From Coriobacteriia bacterium (lineage in GTDB: Bacteria; Actinomycetota; Coriobacteriia; Anaerosomatales; Anaerosomataceae), in NCBI GenBank assembly GCA_016938395.1, contig JAFGUS010000012.1, forward strand, positions 1-14,828: DNA of 14,828 nucleotides. Reading direction: 5' to 3'. Under the pieces are notes generated by a model. That model ran no database searches. It saw nothing but the letters and a program-made list of their open reading frames with translations, and was not told the origin of the DNA. The translations under genes and the position numbers were made by a program. The number at the start of each line of letters is the position of its first letter. Position 1 is the first letter of the stretch. Positions 7,591 to 14,376 of this stretch are shown here, one piece after another.

Positions 7591-8796
7591 CTACTGCAGC
7601 ACGTCGGCCGGGTCCACCACCGCGTTGTCGATTCGACCGGTGCGGTACTCCCAGTCGTAGCGGCGGGCCCCCGCGTAGTCCCGGCGGTCCGCGAGGCGCG
7701 AAAGCTTCACGTAGTCGCCGGTGCGCGGCGCGTGGATGAAGTACCCGGCGCCGACGTAGATGCCCACGTGATACACGGGCGAGCCGAAGAAGACCGCGTC
7801 ACCGGGCTGCAGGTCGGCCGGCACGACCTTCTCACCGAGCTGGAACTGCGCACCCGAGTAGTGGGGCAGGTTCACGCCGTGCTGCCTGAAGACGTAGAGC
7901 ACGAGGCCCGAGCAGTCGAACCCTCGAACCGAGGCGCCTCCCCACAGGTATGGCACGCCGTGATAGCCGAGTGCGGTCTCCACCGGCGAGCCGGGCTCAA
8001 CGACGATGCCCGCGCGATTAGCGCCGGAGAGCACCGCGCGCAGGAGGGTGGCCTCCTCGGCCTGACGCTGCTCGGCCTGCTCATCGAGGAGCGCGAGGAG
8101 GTCGGCCTGTGCCGTTGCAAGCAGCGCCTCCCGCTCCTGGATGCGGATGAGCACTTCGATCTTGCGGGCCTCCATCTCGAACTCGAGCGAACTCGCCTTC
8201 TTCTCGGCGCCCTCGAGTTCGGCGGCCACGGCTGCGATCTGGTCGCGCTGCGCGGCAAGGGTGGCTGCGATCTCGGCGTCACTCGTGCCGATGGCGTGCA
8301 GGAAGCGGATGCGCGCGACGAAGTCGCCCACCGATTTCGCACTCAGAAGCACCGACATGATGTTCATCTCGCCGTCGCGGTAGATGTCGCGCGCGCGGTC
8401 CGAGAGGATGTCCTGCTGGATGGCGTAGGCGAACTCGGCGTTTGTGAGGTCGACGCGGGTCACGTCGAGGCGGGTGCGCGTGGCCTGAAGCTCCACGACC
8501 GCCCGGTTGTAGGCCTCAGACGCGATGGCGAGCTCGCGGTCGAGCTCGTCGAGCTGCGCCTCGAGCTCGTCGAGGAGTGCCTGCCGGCGGGCCAACTCGG
8601 CCCGGAAAGCCGCAGTGGCGGCGTCGTCGGGCTCGGGGATGGGGCTCTCGGACGACGCCGGAACCTCGGGTGCGCCTGGTGTCGCAGTCGTCTCGGTCGA
8701 GGGTGCTGCGAGAGCGGGCGGCGCGACAAGGCTGAGTACGACGAACAGTGCCGAGGCGACTCGGACAGATGACCGGCTGGCGGAGCGCGTTTGCAT
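7591..8796 (-). CDS. Secreted coiled-coil NlpC/P60 peptidoglycan endopeptidase
   Basis: This is a 401-residue exported cell-wall hydrolase, probably cutting stem peptides of peptidoglycan (the usual D-Glu/diamino-acid bond of NlpC/P60 enzymes). Domains in order are a signal peptide (residues 1 to about 30, ending PPALA-A), an acidic Pro/Ser/Thr linker, a long coiled coil (about 60-255, rich in Ala, Leu, Glu and Arg heptads), and the NlpC/P60 domain (about 272-385). C295 in RGFDCSGLV is the catalytic Cys, H343 in YHVGIYVG the catalytic His, and H355 in FIHAP the likely third residue. The layout resembles the actinobacterial RipA/RipC and PcsB type, where the coiled coil controls activity. The start at 8796 is chosen over an upstream in-frame start because AGGAAGGTT lies directly before it and the signal peptide then begins properly (MQTRSASRSS). 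Confidence 0.95.
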   Translation of the reverse strand: MQTRSASRSSVRVASALFVVLSLVAPPALAAPSTETTATPGAPEVPASSESPIPEPDDAATAAFRAELARRQALLDELEAQLDELDRELAIASEAYNRAVVELQATRTRLDVTRVDLTNAEFAYAIQQDILSDRARDIYRDGEMNIMSVLLSAKSVGDFVARIRFLHAIGTSDAEIAATLAAQRDQIAAVAAELEGAEKKASSLEFEMEARKIEVLIRIQEREALLATAQADLLALLDEQAEQRQAEEATLLRAVLSGANRAGIVVEPGSPVETALGYHGVPYLWGGASVRGFDCSGLVLYVFRQHGVNLPHYSGAQFQLGEKVVPADLQPGDAVFFGSPVYHVGIYVGAGYFIHAPRTGDYVKLSRLADRRDYAGARRYDWEYRTGRIDNAVVDPADVLQ

Positions 8797-8864
8797 GCAA
8801 CCTTCCTGGCGGGCCGGGCTCCGCGTCCTGTTGCGACAGGGCCGGGGGGACGGAGCCACTATTC

Positions 8865-8894
8865 ATGTTACGCCGTGCGCCCGGGTTTCGTCAG
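8865..8894 (-). promoter_or_regulatory. Candidate promoter of the NlpC/P60 gene
   Basis: Read on the - strand, CTGACG (8894-8889) and TAACAT (8870-8865) are separated by 18 bases and match the -35 TTGACA and -10 TATAAT consensus at four positions each. The predicted transcript would start near 8857 and leave a leader of about 60 bases before the ATG at 8796. The leader contains a small hairpin (8827-8831 with 8836-8840). Confidence 0.45.
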
Positions 8895-9084
8895 GTTGAG
8901 ATTCGAGTCATCCATACGGATGATTTCCTGTCTGATGCGTTTCGGGCGTGCATCTGCACGATCGCACACGGCACATAACCGGCTCTTGCGAATACCTTGC
9001 CGAGATGTGAACTGCAGGTAAGGTGCTGCCGGATGGGCAGCAGTGCGCGATACCCGGGCCGGACTGTATGCACTCCGACCCGGG

Positions 9085-9113
9085 TTGCATCCACCTGTGG
9101 ACCGTGTTAGTCT
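9085..9113 (+). promoter_or_regulatory. Promoter of the initiator tRNA gene
   Basis: TTGCAT (9085-9090) and TAGTCT (9108-9113) are separated by 17 bases, close to a sigma-70-type -35/-10 pair. The expected start site (about 9120) is only a few bases before the mature tRNA end at 9124, as is common for tRNA genes. The spacer begins with the dyad CCACCTGTGG (9091-9100). Confidence 0.65.
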
Positions 9114-9123
9114 GTCGTCCCAT

Positions 9124-9199
<76 letters not shown>

Positions 9200-9208
9200 A
9201 CACATACG

Positions 9209-9242
9209 CAGGCTCGGACGCCAATCGGCTCCGGGCCTGTTC
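9209..9242 (+). terminator. Hairpin terminator after the tRNA gene
   Basis: CAGGCTCGGA (9209-9218) pairs with TCCGGGCCTG (9230-9239) with a single T-G wobble. The 11-base loop can form three more pairs (GCC/GGC). A short T-rich run (TTCT) follows. It lies ten bases after the tRNA CCA end, the expected place for a tRNA terminator. From here to 9449 I see no gene or clear signal. Confidence 0.65.
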
Positions 9243-9449
9243 TGATCTCGGACCAGCACAGTCGTTCTCATCGGCTCCTGTATCGCGGACGGCCAACCGA
9301 CCATCGCAACTTCGCCGGAACAGGCCCCGGTGAGATGAAAGCCGCCAGCCCGGGTAACAGAGGCTTCAGCCCGCGGTTCTCGGAGCGGTCGTGGGCCAGT
9401 GTTCGCCGATGGCTGGGGTGCTCAAGATTCTTCGACCGCGCGCGACCGC

Positions 9450-10760
9450 TCAGGCCTGTCCCAGCAGAGTGTCCGGATCGCACGCCCGATCAAGCACTCC
9501 GACGGCCTTCAGGTCCGTGAACGCGTCCGCGTGTTCATCGGCAAGAAGCGTCGCGAGTCCGCCCTCGCGTGTCATCCGGACTGCGATCGGGACACCTGCG
9601 TCGTGCGTGTGTCGCTGGATCGTGAGCGCCGCGGCGAGCGAGTGGACGTCGTCATCGGGACACACGTACACCGCATCCACGTCGAGAGCGCCCGCGGCCG
9701 TGTAGAGGAACGCCCCGCGCTCGAACTCGGGCGCGTTTTTCGGCATCGTAAGCGGCACGAGTTCGCACGCCTCGTCGATCCGGGGGAGCCTTACGCGCAG
9801 CAGGTCTGCCTTCGCGGCCGCGCCCTGGTCGATCAGGGTCACGCGGGGCCGCGGGCCGTCCGGCTGGCGATCCGCGAGCCACTGCGCGGCAGCCATGGTC
9901 ACGAGGCTCCGGCCGAGTTTGCCCATGCCCACCACCACGATGTGGAGGGCGTGGTCTGCGGCGCGCGCCACGGGGGGCACGGCGTCGAGCATCGCGCGCG
10001 CACCGCTCTCGGGGACGTTGAAGAACCGCAGACGCACACGGCCTGTCTGTCCGTCAGGTGTGCGGTCGCGCAGCAGCGTGCAGAGTTCCGTGTCATAGAT
10101 GTGCGCGATCACGGTGACCGGCGGTCCGGCGGGTGTGCCGCTGGCGAGCTCGCGAACGCGGACGGCGATCTCGGCGTTGTCGCCGTCCTCCGGGCATACG
10201 GCGATCACATATTTCGCACGGTCGGCGCGCACCGTGCGAAGCACCGCCGGGTCGGTCGCGTCTCCGATGACGGGAACCGCTCCCGCCGCGCGTACGCGAT
10301 CCAGCAGCGGTGCGTCCTCGGCCCGCTCCACCACCACAACGCGGCGGCCTTCCTGACGCAGATGCTCGGTGATGTGTAGCCCGCGGTCGCCCAGCCCGCA
10401 GACGACCGTGTGTCCCTTGGCCCTGCGGATGCGGAGCCGGGACAGGTGCTCGCCGAACACCGCAAGAACGGCTGCGGTTGCGCCGTAGAGGGCGGCGATG
10501 ATCGCGAGGAAACGCGCGACGTTCAACGCGATCGGCACGGGTGTCTCGGCCGAGCCGGACTCGAGGGTGAACAGCTGCAGCGACCGGTAGACGGCGTCTG
10601 CGAGGGTGGCGTCGGTGATGCCGTGGACGGCATACCACTGCTGGAAACCGATGACGCCGAGCACGAACGCGACTGCCGCTAGCCCCGCCAGAGCGTACCA
10701 GTGCACCTCTCCCCACCACTCGGCCAGTCTCGTGCGTCGGCGGCGACTCGGGTCAGCCAC
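9450..10760 (-). CDS. Two-transmembrane protein with tandem TrkA-N/RCK NAD-binding domains
   Basis: This is a 436-residue membrane protein. It has a basic N-terminus, transmembrane helix 1 (about 22-41), a possible re-entrant segment (about 53-66, AVYRSLQLFTLES), transmembrane helix 2 (about 83-103), and then two Rossmann-type RCK/TrkA-N domains with glycine motifs CGLGDRG (121-127) and VGMGKLG (277-283). This resembles ligand-gated potassium-channel architecture, but the loop between the helices has no TVGYG or GYG filter, so conduction of K+ is not established. The GTG start at 10760 is fixed by a strong AAAGGAGG site upstream. It follows the Nudix gene by 33 bases on the same strand, probably in one transcript. 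From memory, relatives often continue past this point into a RyR-like domain. Here the protein stops at LLGQA and I saw no remnant downstream. The fold call is firm; the function is open. Confidence 0.85.
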   Translation of the reverse strand: MADPSRRRRTRLAEWWGEVHWYALAGLAAVAFVLGVIGFQQWYAVHGITDATLADAVYRSLQLFTLESGSAETPVPIALNVARFLAIIAALYGATAAVLAVFGEHLSRLRIRRAKGHTVVCGLGDRGLHITEHLRQEGRRVVVVERAEDAPLLDRVRAAGAVPVIGDATDPAVLRTVRADRAKYVIAVCPEDGDNAEIAVRVRELASGTPAGPPVTVIAHIYDTELCTLLRDRTPDGQTGRVRLRFFNVPESGARAMLDAVPPVARAADHALHIVVVGMGKLGRSLVTMAAAQWLADRQPDGPRPRVTLIDQGAAAKADLLRVRLPRIDEACELVPLTMPKNAPEFERGAFLYTAAGALDVDAVYVCPDDDVHSLAAALTIQRHTHDAGVPIAVRMTREGGLATLLADEHADAFTDLKAVGVLDRACDPDTLLGQA

Positions 10761-10793
10761 GGAGTTCCTCCTTTGCGTGCTGGGCCGGATCGT

Positions 10794-11207
10794 CTAGGAG
10801 CTCTCGGCTTCGCGCCGGTACGCTTCGATCTGCTCGGCCATGCGCATGCTGAGTGGGTAGGCGAGGGCCGCCGCCGGAGTGAGCCACACCGCGTCGTCGT
10901 GCTCGCGGCTGAGAGCGATCTCGCCTGTGACGAGGTCGCAGACGAAGGTCACGCCGGTGACCCAGAACGGCTCCTTGGTGAAGTGCCAGGTGAGGATAGG
11001 TCGGCCGACCGACACGGTGAGCCCCGTCTCCTCGGTTACCTCGCGTGCGAGGGCCTCGGGCAGCTGCTCGCCGTACTCCATCTTGCCGCCGGGAAGCTCC
11101 CACAGGCCGGGGTCGTGGCTGCTGGCGGACGCGCGCTGGAGCAGCAGCATCTTTCCGGCGCCGTCCCGCACGATCGCCTTGCCTGCCACGCCGAGTGGAC
11201 GATCCAT
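10794..11207 (-). CDS. Nudix hydrolase
   Basis: This is a 137-residue Nudix pyrophosphohydrolase. The Nudix box is complete and canonical (G-x5-E-x7-REVTEETGL, about residues 41-63: GKMEYGEQLPEALAREVTEE), including the catalytic REVxEE helix that binds Mg2+. The LWELPGG stretch before the box and KMLLLQRA resemble MutT/ADP-ribose-type members, but the substrate cannot be told from the sequence. The start at ATG 11207 is preferred over a longer in-frame start because GGAGGGGG lies just upstream on the - strand and the longer form would run into the end of the WD40 gene and add a non-conserved extension. It lies 46 bases after the WD40 gene and 33 before the RCK gene, all on one strand. Confidence 0.93.
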   Translation of the reverse strand: MDRPLGVAGKAIVRDGAGKMLLLQRASASSHDPGLWELPGGKMEYGEQLPEALAREVTEETGLTVSVGRPILTWHFTKEPFWVTGVTFVCDLVTGEIALSREHDDAVWLTPAAALAYPLSMRMAEQIEAYRREAESS

Positions 11208-11224
11208 GAGGCCCCCTCCGTCAC

Positions 11225-11247
11225 GGTGCCGGTCGCACGCCGGCACC
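11225..11247 (-). terminator. Hairpin between the WD40 and Nudix genes
   Basis: GGTGCCGG (11225-11232) is perfectly complementary to CCGGCACC (11240-11247), with a seven-base loop. It begins six bases past the WD40 stop codon on the - strand. No T-run follows, so it may be a partial terminator, or a stabilising or processing hairpin that sets different levels for the WD40 and Nudix genes. Confidence 0.45.
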
Positions 11248-11253
11248 TCGATT

Positions 11254-13773
11254 CTATACCTCTCGGTCGTCATCAGACGGGGGCAGCGTCTGCGCGATGC
11301 GGATGATGTCCGCCTCGCGGACCTCGATGAACTCGGGCGTCAAGGTGGAGTAGATGCTCGCCTCTTCGCCGTCGATGGTGCGTGCCCGGATAGGGTTGTG
11401 GAGCGTGCAGAGGGTGTAGGTCTCCACCGCCTGTTCGAGCCGTGGCACGACGAGGTGCTCAATCACGGCAACCAGGAGGTCGCGGTCGTCTACGTCTAAG
11501 CCGTGCTCCTCGACGAAGTCGTAGAGCATGTCGCCGTCGCCGAACCCGAACTTGTGCAGGAGGTCCTCGGCATAGAAGTCGATGATCGCCGAGGCGTCCG
11601 ACTCCTCATCGGGCGCGCTCGGCTCGAGCCCCATCGGCTGCGACCCTTCAACCGCGAGCAGGTACGCGTTGCCGCCCCAGTCACCCACGCCCAGCCACCT
11701 GCCGTCGGGGCTGAACGCCAGACACTCGATGCAGCCGAGCGCGTAGAAGATCACCCGGCCCTTGCCTGAAGCTACATCCCAGAGCCGCACCGTTGTGTCC
11801 GAGCCTGCCGAGACAACTGCGCGTCCGTCTGCAGTGAATGCGCAGGCGCGGCAGGACAGCGTGTGCCCGGTGAGCGTCATCCGCTCCCGCCCGCCCGGCA
11901 CGTCCCACACGCGGACCAAGTGGTCCCAACTCGCCGACGCCACGAGGTCGCCGTTGGGAGAGAAGGCGCAGTCGGCGATGATGTCGGTGTGCCCCGCGAG
12001 CACCGCGATCTCCTCGCCGCTCGCGCGGTCCCAGATCCTGAGCGTGCGGTCTCTGCTGCCCGAGACGATCAGCCGATCGTCGGGCGAGAAGCACCCGCAG
12101 GTGACCAAATCCGTATGGCCGAGGTACCGCATCGCCTCCTCGGCCTCGTGCAGGTCGAGGAGTACCACAGTGTGTTCCTGCGCGAGCAGCAGGTAGCGTG
12201 CGTCGTGCGAGAACGACGCGATCTCGGAACCGGGCATCCGCCCGACGATGTCCGCTCCGCCGTCCGGTCGCCTCAGCCACACGAGCGTCTCGTCGCTGGA
12301 TGCCGAGGCCAACACGGGCCCGTTGGGCAGGGTGTCGCACGATTCCGGCGTCTTGGTGTGTCCTTCGAGAACCGCCGTGACGCTGCCGGACGACGGGTCC
12401 CAGAGGCGGATCGTGGTGTCGCGCCCGCCGGTGGCCGCCCACGTGCTGTCGCCGGAGAAGGCGACCGAGACGACCCAGTCGCTGTGTCCACTCCACCCGT
12501 GCCGCGTGCCAGCACTTGGCACGCTCCACACCTTGGCGGACTTGTCGTCGCTGGCGGTCACTATGAAGGAGCCATCCGGTGCGAAGACGCACGTGTTCAG
12601 GGCGTCCGAGTGCCCCTCGAGCATCGCGTTGAGCGCGCCGCTCCGGCCGTCCCACACACCCAGCCGTTCATCGTCGCTGACCGAGGCCACGAAGCGTCCG
12701 TCGGGAGAGAACGCGCAGCAGTTGACCGCACCTGTGTGTCCCTCGAGCACGCCGAGTTCGGTGCCGGAGGCCGTGTCCCACAGCCGCAGCGTGTCGTCGA
12801 GCGAGGCCGATACCAGCCGGTCGCTCTCGGGGGAGAAGGACGCCGCGAGGACCGCGTCATCATGTCCTTCGAGCACGCCGCGGGGTCCGCCGGTCGTGGC
12901 GTCCCACAGGCGCAGCGTCTCGTCGTCGCTCGCGGTGGCGATGAGCCGGTCGTCCGGCGAGAAGGCGCACCAGTTCACGCAGTCGGCGTGCCCGGTCAGG
13001 ACGGCGACGGGCCGGCCCCCGTCGACGTCCCAGAGGGTCGCCGCCTCACCCGTTCCCACCGAGACGGCGCGCCTCCCGTCGGATGACAGTGCGAGGTGTC
13101 GCAATCGCCCGGCGTCGCCTTCCAGCACCGCGATCGGGCGACCGTCGGCGACCTCCCAGACTCGGAGGGTCCCGTCCTCGCCCACCGAGGCGCACCGCCG
13201 CCCATCGGCTGAGAACGCGCACCGTGTGACGGCGGCTGTGTGACCTACAAGCGTCTGCACCGGCTCGCCCGTGACCGCGTCCCGGAGGCAGACCGCGAAG
13301 TCGGCGCGCACGCACGCGAGCAGGTTCCTCGAGGCGCAGCCCGCAAGGATAGCGGTGTTCAGGTCGGGCTCGGTGGTGATACGAGCCCGTTCCCGCCCGG
13401 TGGCGGCGTCCCAGAGCCGTAGCGTGCGGTCGAAACTCACCGAAGCCACGGTGGTGGCGTCAGCGGACACCACGGCGGAGCGGACCTGCATATCGTGTCC
13501 GCTGAGCGTCCGGCGCAGAACGGATGACTCCCGCGGCGGAGTTGTCAGACGTAGCCAGGATCTGCCGTGCCTGTCCCGCGCCTCACGCTCGCGCTTCAGC
13601 ACAATGCCGAGTGGCCGCGCATCGCCCGCGTCGTCGTCCCATTCCAGGCGGTTATACAGCTGCTGCCAGAGCAGCTCGGGGGAGAGGAGCAGCCGGTGCG
13701 CCTCGCGTCCGAGTGCGTCCGCGACAGGCTCCAGCACGAGCCGCTGCTGCTTCCGGTCGGGTTGAGTGGGCAT
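11254..13773 (-). CDS. Large WD40-repeat protein with STAND-type N-terminal linker and unknown C-terminal domain
   Basis: This is an 839-residue protein, apparently cytoplasmic (no signal peptide or membrane helix). Residues 1 to about 88 are helical and contain EAHRLLLSPELLWQQLYNRLEW and SWLRLTTPPRESSVLRRTLSGH. From memory, the same segment precedes the propeller in NACHT/NB-ARC (STAND) proteins. Residues about 90-708 hold 14-15 WD40 repeats with GH and WD ends (for example 259-291, 301-333, 592-624, 634-666) and several degenerate ones (131-164, 469-500, 509-540, 676-707), enough for two seven-bladed propellers. Residues about 722-839 form a non-WD domain with FYAEDLLHKFGFGDGDMLYDFVEEHGLDV-type sequence that I do not recognise. 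There is no NTPase domain. The ATG at 13773 is preceded by GAGGAGG. The gene lies 35 bases after a small unknown gene on the same strand, likely an operon. Ligand or partner binding is expected from the fold; the biological role is unknown. Confidence 0.9.
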   Translation of the reverse strand: MPTQPDRKQQRLVLEPVADALGREAHRLLLSPELLWQQLYNRLEWDDDAGDARPLGIVLKREREARDRHGRSWLRLTTPPRESSVLRRTLSGHDMQVRSAVVSADATTVASVSFDRTLRLWDAATGRERARITTEPDLNTAILAGCASRNLLACVRADFAVCLRDAVTGEPVQTLVGHTAAVTRCAFSADGRRCASVGEDGTLRVWEVADGRPIAVLEGDAGRLRHLALSSDGRRAVSVGTGEAATLWDVDGGRPVAVLTGHADCVNWCAFSPDDRLIATASDDETLRLWDATTGGPRGVLEGHDDAVLAASFSPESDRLVSASLDDTLRLWDTASGTELGVLEGHTGAVNCCAFSPDGRFVASVSDDERLGVWDGRSGALNAMLEGHSDALNTCVFAPDGSFIVTASDDKSAKVWSVPSAGTRHGWSGHSDWVVSVAFSGDSTWAATGGRDTTIRLWDPSSGSVTAVLEGHTKTPESCDTLPNGPVLASASSDETLVWLRRPDGGADIVGRMPGSEIASFSHDARYLLLAQEHTVVLLDLHEAEEAMRYLGHTDLVTCGCFSPDDRLIVSGSRDRTLRIWDRASGEEIAVLAGHTDIIADCAFSPNGDLVASASWDHLVRVWDVPGGRERMTLTGHTLSCRACAFTADGRAVVSAGSDTTVRLWDVASGKGRVIFYALGCIECLAFSPDGRWLGVGDWGGNAYLLAVEGSQPMGLEPSAPDEESDASAIIDFYAEDLLHKFGFGDGDMLYDFVEEHGLDVDDRDLLVAVIEHLVVPRLEQAVETYTLCTLHNPIRARTIDGEEASIYSTLTPEFIEVREADIIRIAQTLPPSDDDREV

Positions 13774-13808
13774 GAGCCTCCTCGGGACAGCCGGGATGGT
13801 CCGAGGTC

Positions 13809-14189
13809 TCAGTCCAGGTACTTGATCGACCCGTTCTTGCGCACCTCGATGACGTGAACAGCCATACCCTGGTCCTTGAGAAGCTTCAGGAGATCCTTGA
13901 ATCCCACATCGGTGAAGAGCTGTTCGTTACCCGTGGTCACCGCGAACTCGAAGATCGCGGACTGCACCAGGATGACGCCGTTGACAACGTCCACCACCAA
14001 GACGGCGCGGTCTTCCATGAGCGACATGACGGCCTTCACGACCGCTTCGGGCGAGACCTTCGACTCCTCGCCGGTGCTGTAGAGCCACTGGATCCAGCCG
14101 AACTCCTCTCCGGGCGCGGCGGCCCTGCGTCCTTTGTAGAGGTCGAGCAGCTTGACCATCACATCGTCATCAGGCCAGTGCTGTTTCAT
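13809..14189 (-). CDS. Protein of unknown function (126 aa) upstream of the WD40 gene
   Basis: This is a 126-residue soluble protein. It starts at ATG 14189, which has GAGGGGG six to seven bases upstream on the - strand. A much longer upstream frame exists but overlaps the divergent WD40 gene and has no protein-like sequence. Visible features are an acidic/basic N-terminal helix (MVKLLDLYKGRR), an aromatic patch (EEFGWIQWLYS), a helix-rich middle (SPEAVVKAVMSLMEDRA), alternating hydrophobic strands (VLVVDVVNGVILVQSAIFEF), and a C-terminal alpha/beta part ending VHVIEVRKNGSIKYLD. I recognise no family. It has no signal peptide or membrane helix and no obvious catalytic motif. Its position, 35 bases before the WD40 start, suggests a dedicated partner or regulator of that protein. 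Confidence 0.8.
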   Translation of the reverse strand: MKQHWPDDDVMVKLLDLYKGRRAAAPGEEFGWIQWLYSTGEESKVSPEAVVKAVMSLMEDRAVLVVDVVNGVILVQSAIFEFAVTTGNEQLFTDVGFKDLLKLLKDQGMAVHVIEVRKNGSIKYLD

Positions 14190-14376
14190 CGCGCGCCCCC
14201 TCGCGTATAGCGGACGGCCGATGCCCCCGCACATCGAGGTGTTCATACCCGCGCTCCGAGGGTTGACGCACGGGAGGTGTGCTAGGGTCGATGTGAGGGT
14301 TGGGCGGTGGGGGCCGCCTGAGACTCGATCGGCCCCCATGGGTACAGCGTGTGCTGAGGATGGGAGGTCCCGGCGC
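14190..14376. promoter_or_regulatory. Divergent promoter region of the two WD40 units
   Basis: This 187-base region serves two outward-facing genes. On the + strand, TTGACG (14263-14268) and an extended -10 element TGC-TAGGGT (14280-14288) are visible, but their 14-base spacing is short, so the -10 with its TGn extension may be the main determinant. For the - strand unit I see no clear -35/-10 pair. A shared control region is plausible because the two genes diverge from it. Confidence 0.4.

Larger units (their letters stand above)
8797..9123. other. Divergent intergenic region with dyad symmetries
   Basis: This 327-base region lies between the NlpC/P60 gene (leftward) and the initiator tRNA (rightward). 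I see no convincing gene. It holds a candidate promoter for each neighbour and several inverted repeats: 8908-8923 (TCATCC/GGATGA around ATAC), 8947-8960 (CGTGCA/TGCACG around TC), and 9024-9042 (TGCTGCC/GGCAGCA with a five-base loop). The two left-hand dyads lie just upstream of the NlpC/P60 promoter candidate, where an operator could sit. The third is a compact hairpin with no T-run. Confidence 0.5.

Noticed and set aside
7732..8772. Open frame of 346 codons on the + strand opposite the NlpC/P60 gene
   Set aside because: It lies antisense to a gene with a signal peptide and catalytic motifs. Its sequence is shadow-like and has no family features.
8797..9123. Possible c-di-AMP (ydaO-type) riboswitch before the cell-wall hydrolase gene
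   Set aside because: Such switches do precede hydrolases in actinobacteria, but I could not find the conserved core on the - strand; only simple dyads are present.
9200..9449. Frameshifted remnant of a RyR-like C-terminal domain of the RCK protein
   Set aside because: Reading the downstream frames on the - strand gave no recognisable continuation, so a clean shorter protein is the simpler reading.
11863..13086. Open frame of 407 codons on the + strand opposite the WD40 gene
   Set aside because: Its repeating look (VPHTQ.., VPQAQR..) merely reflects the WD40 repeats read on the other strand.
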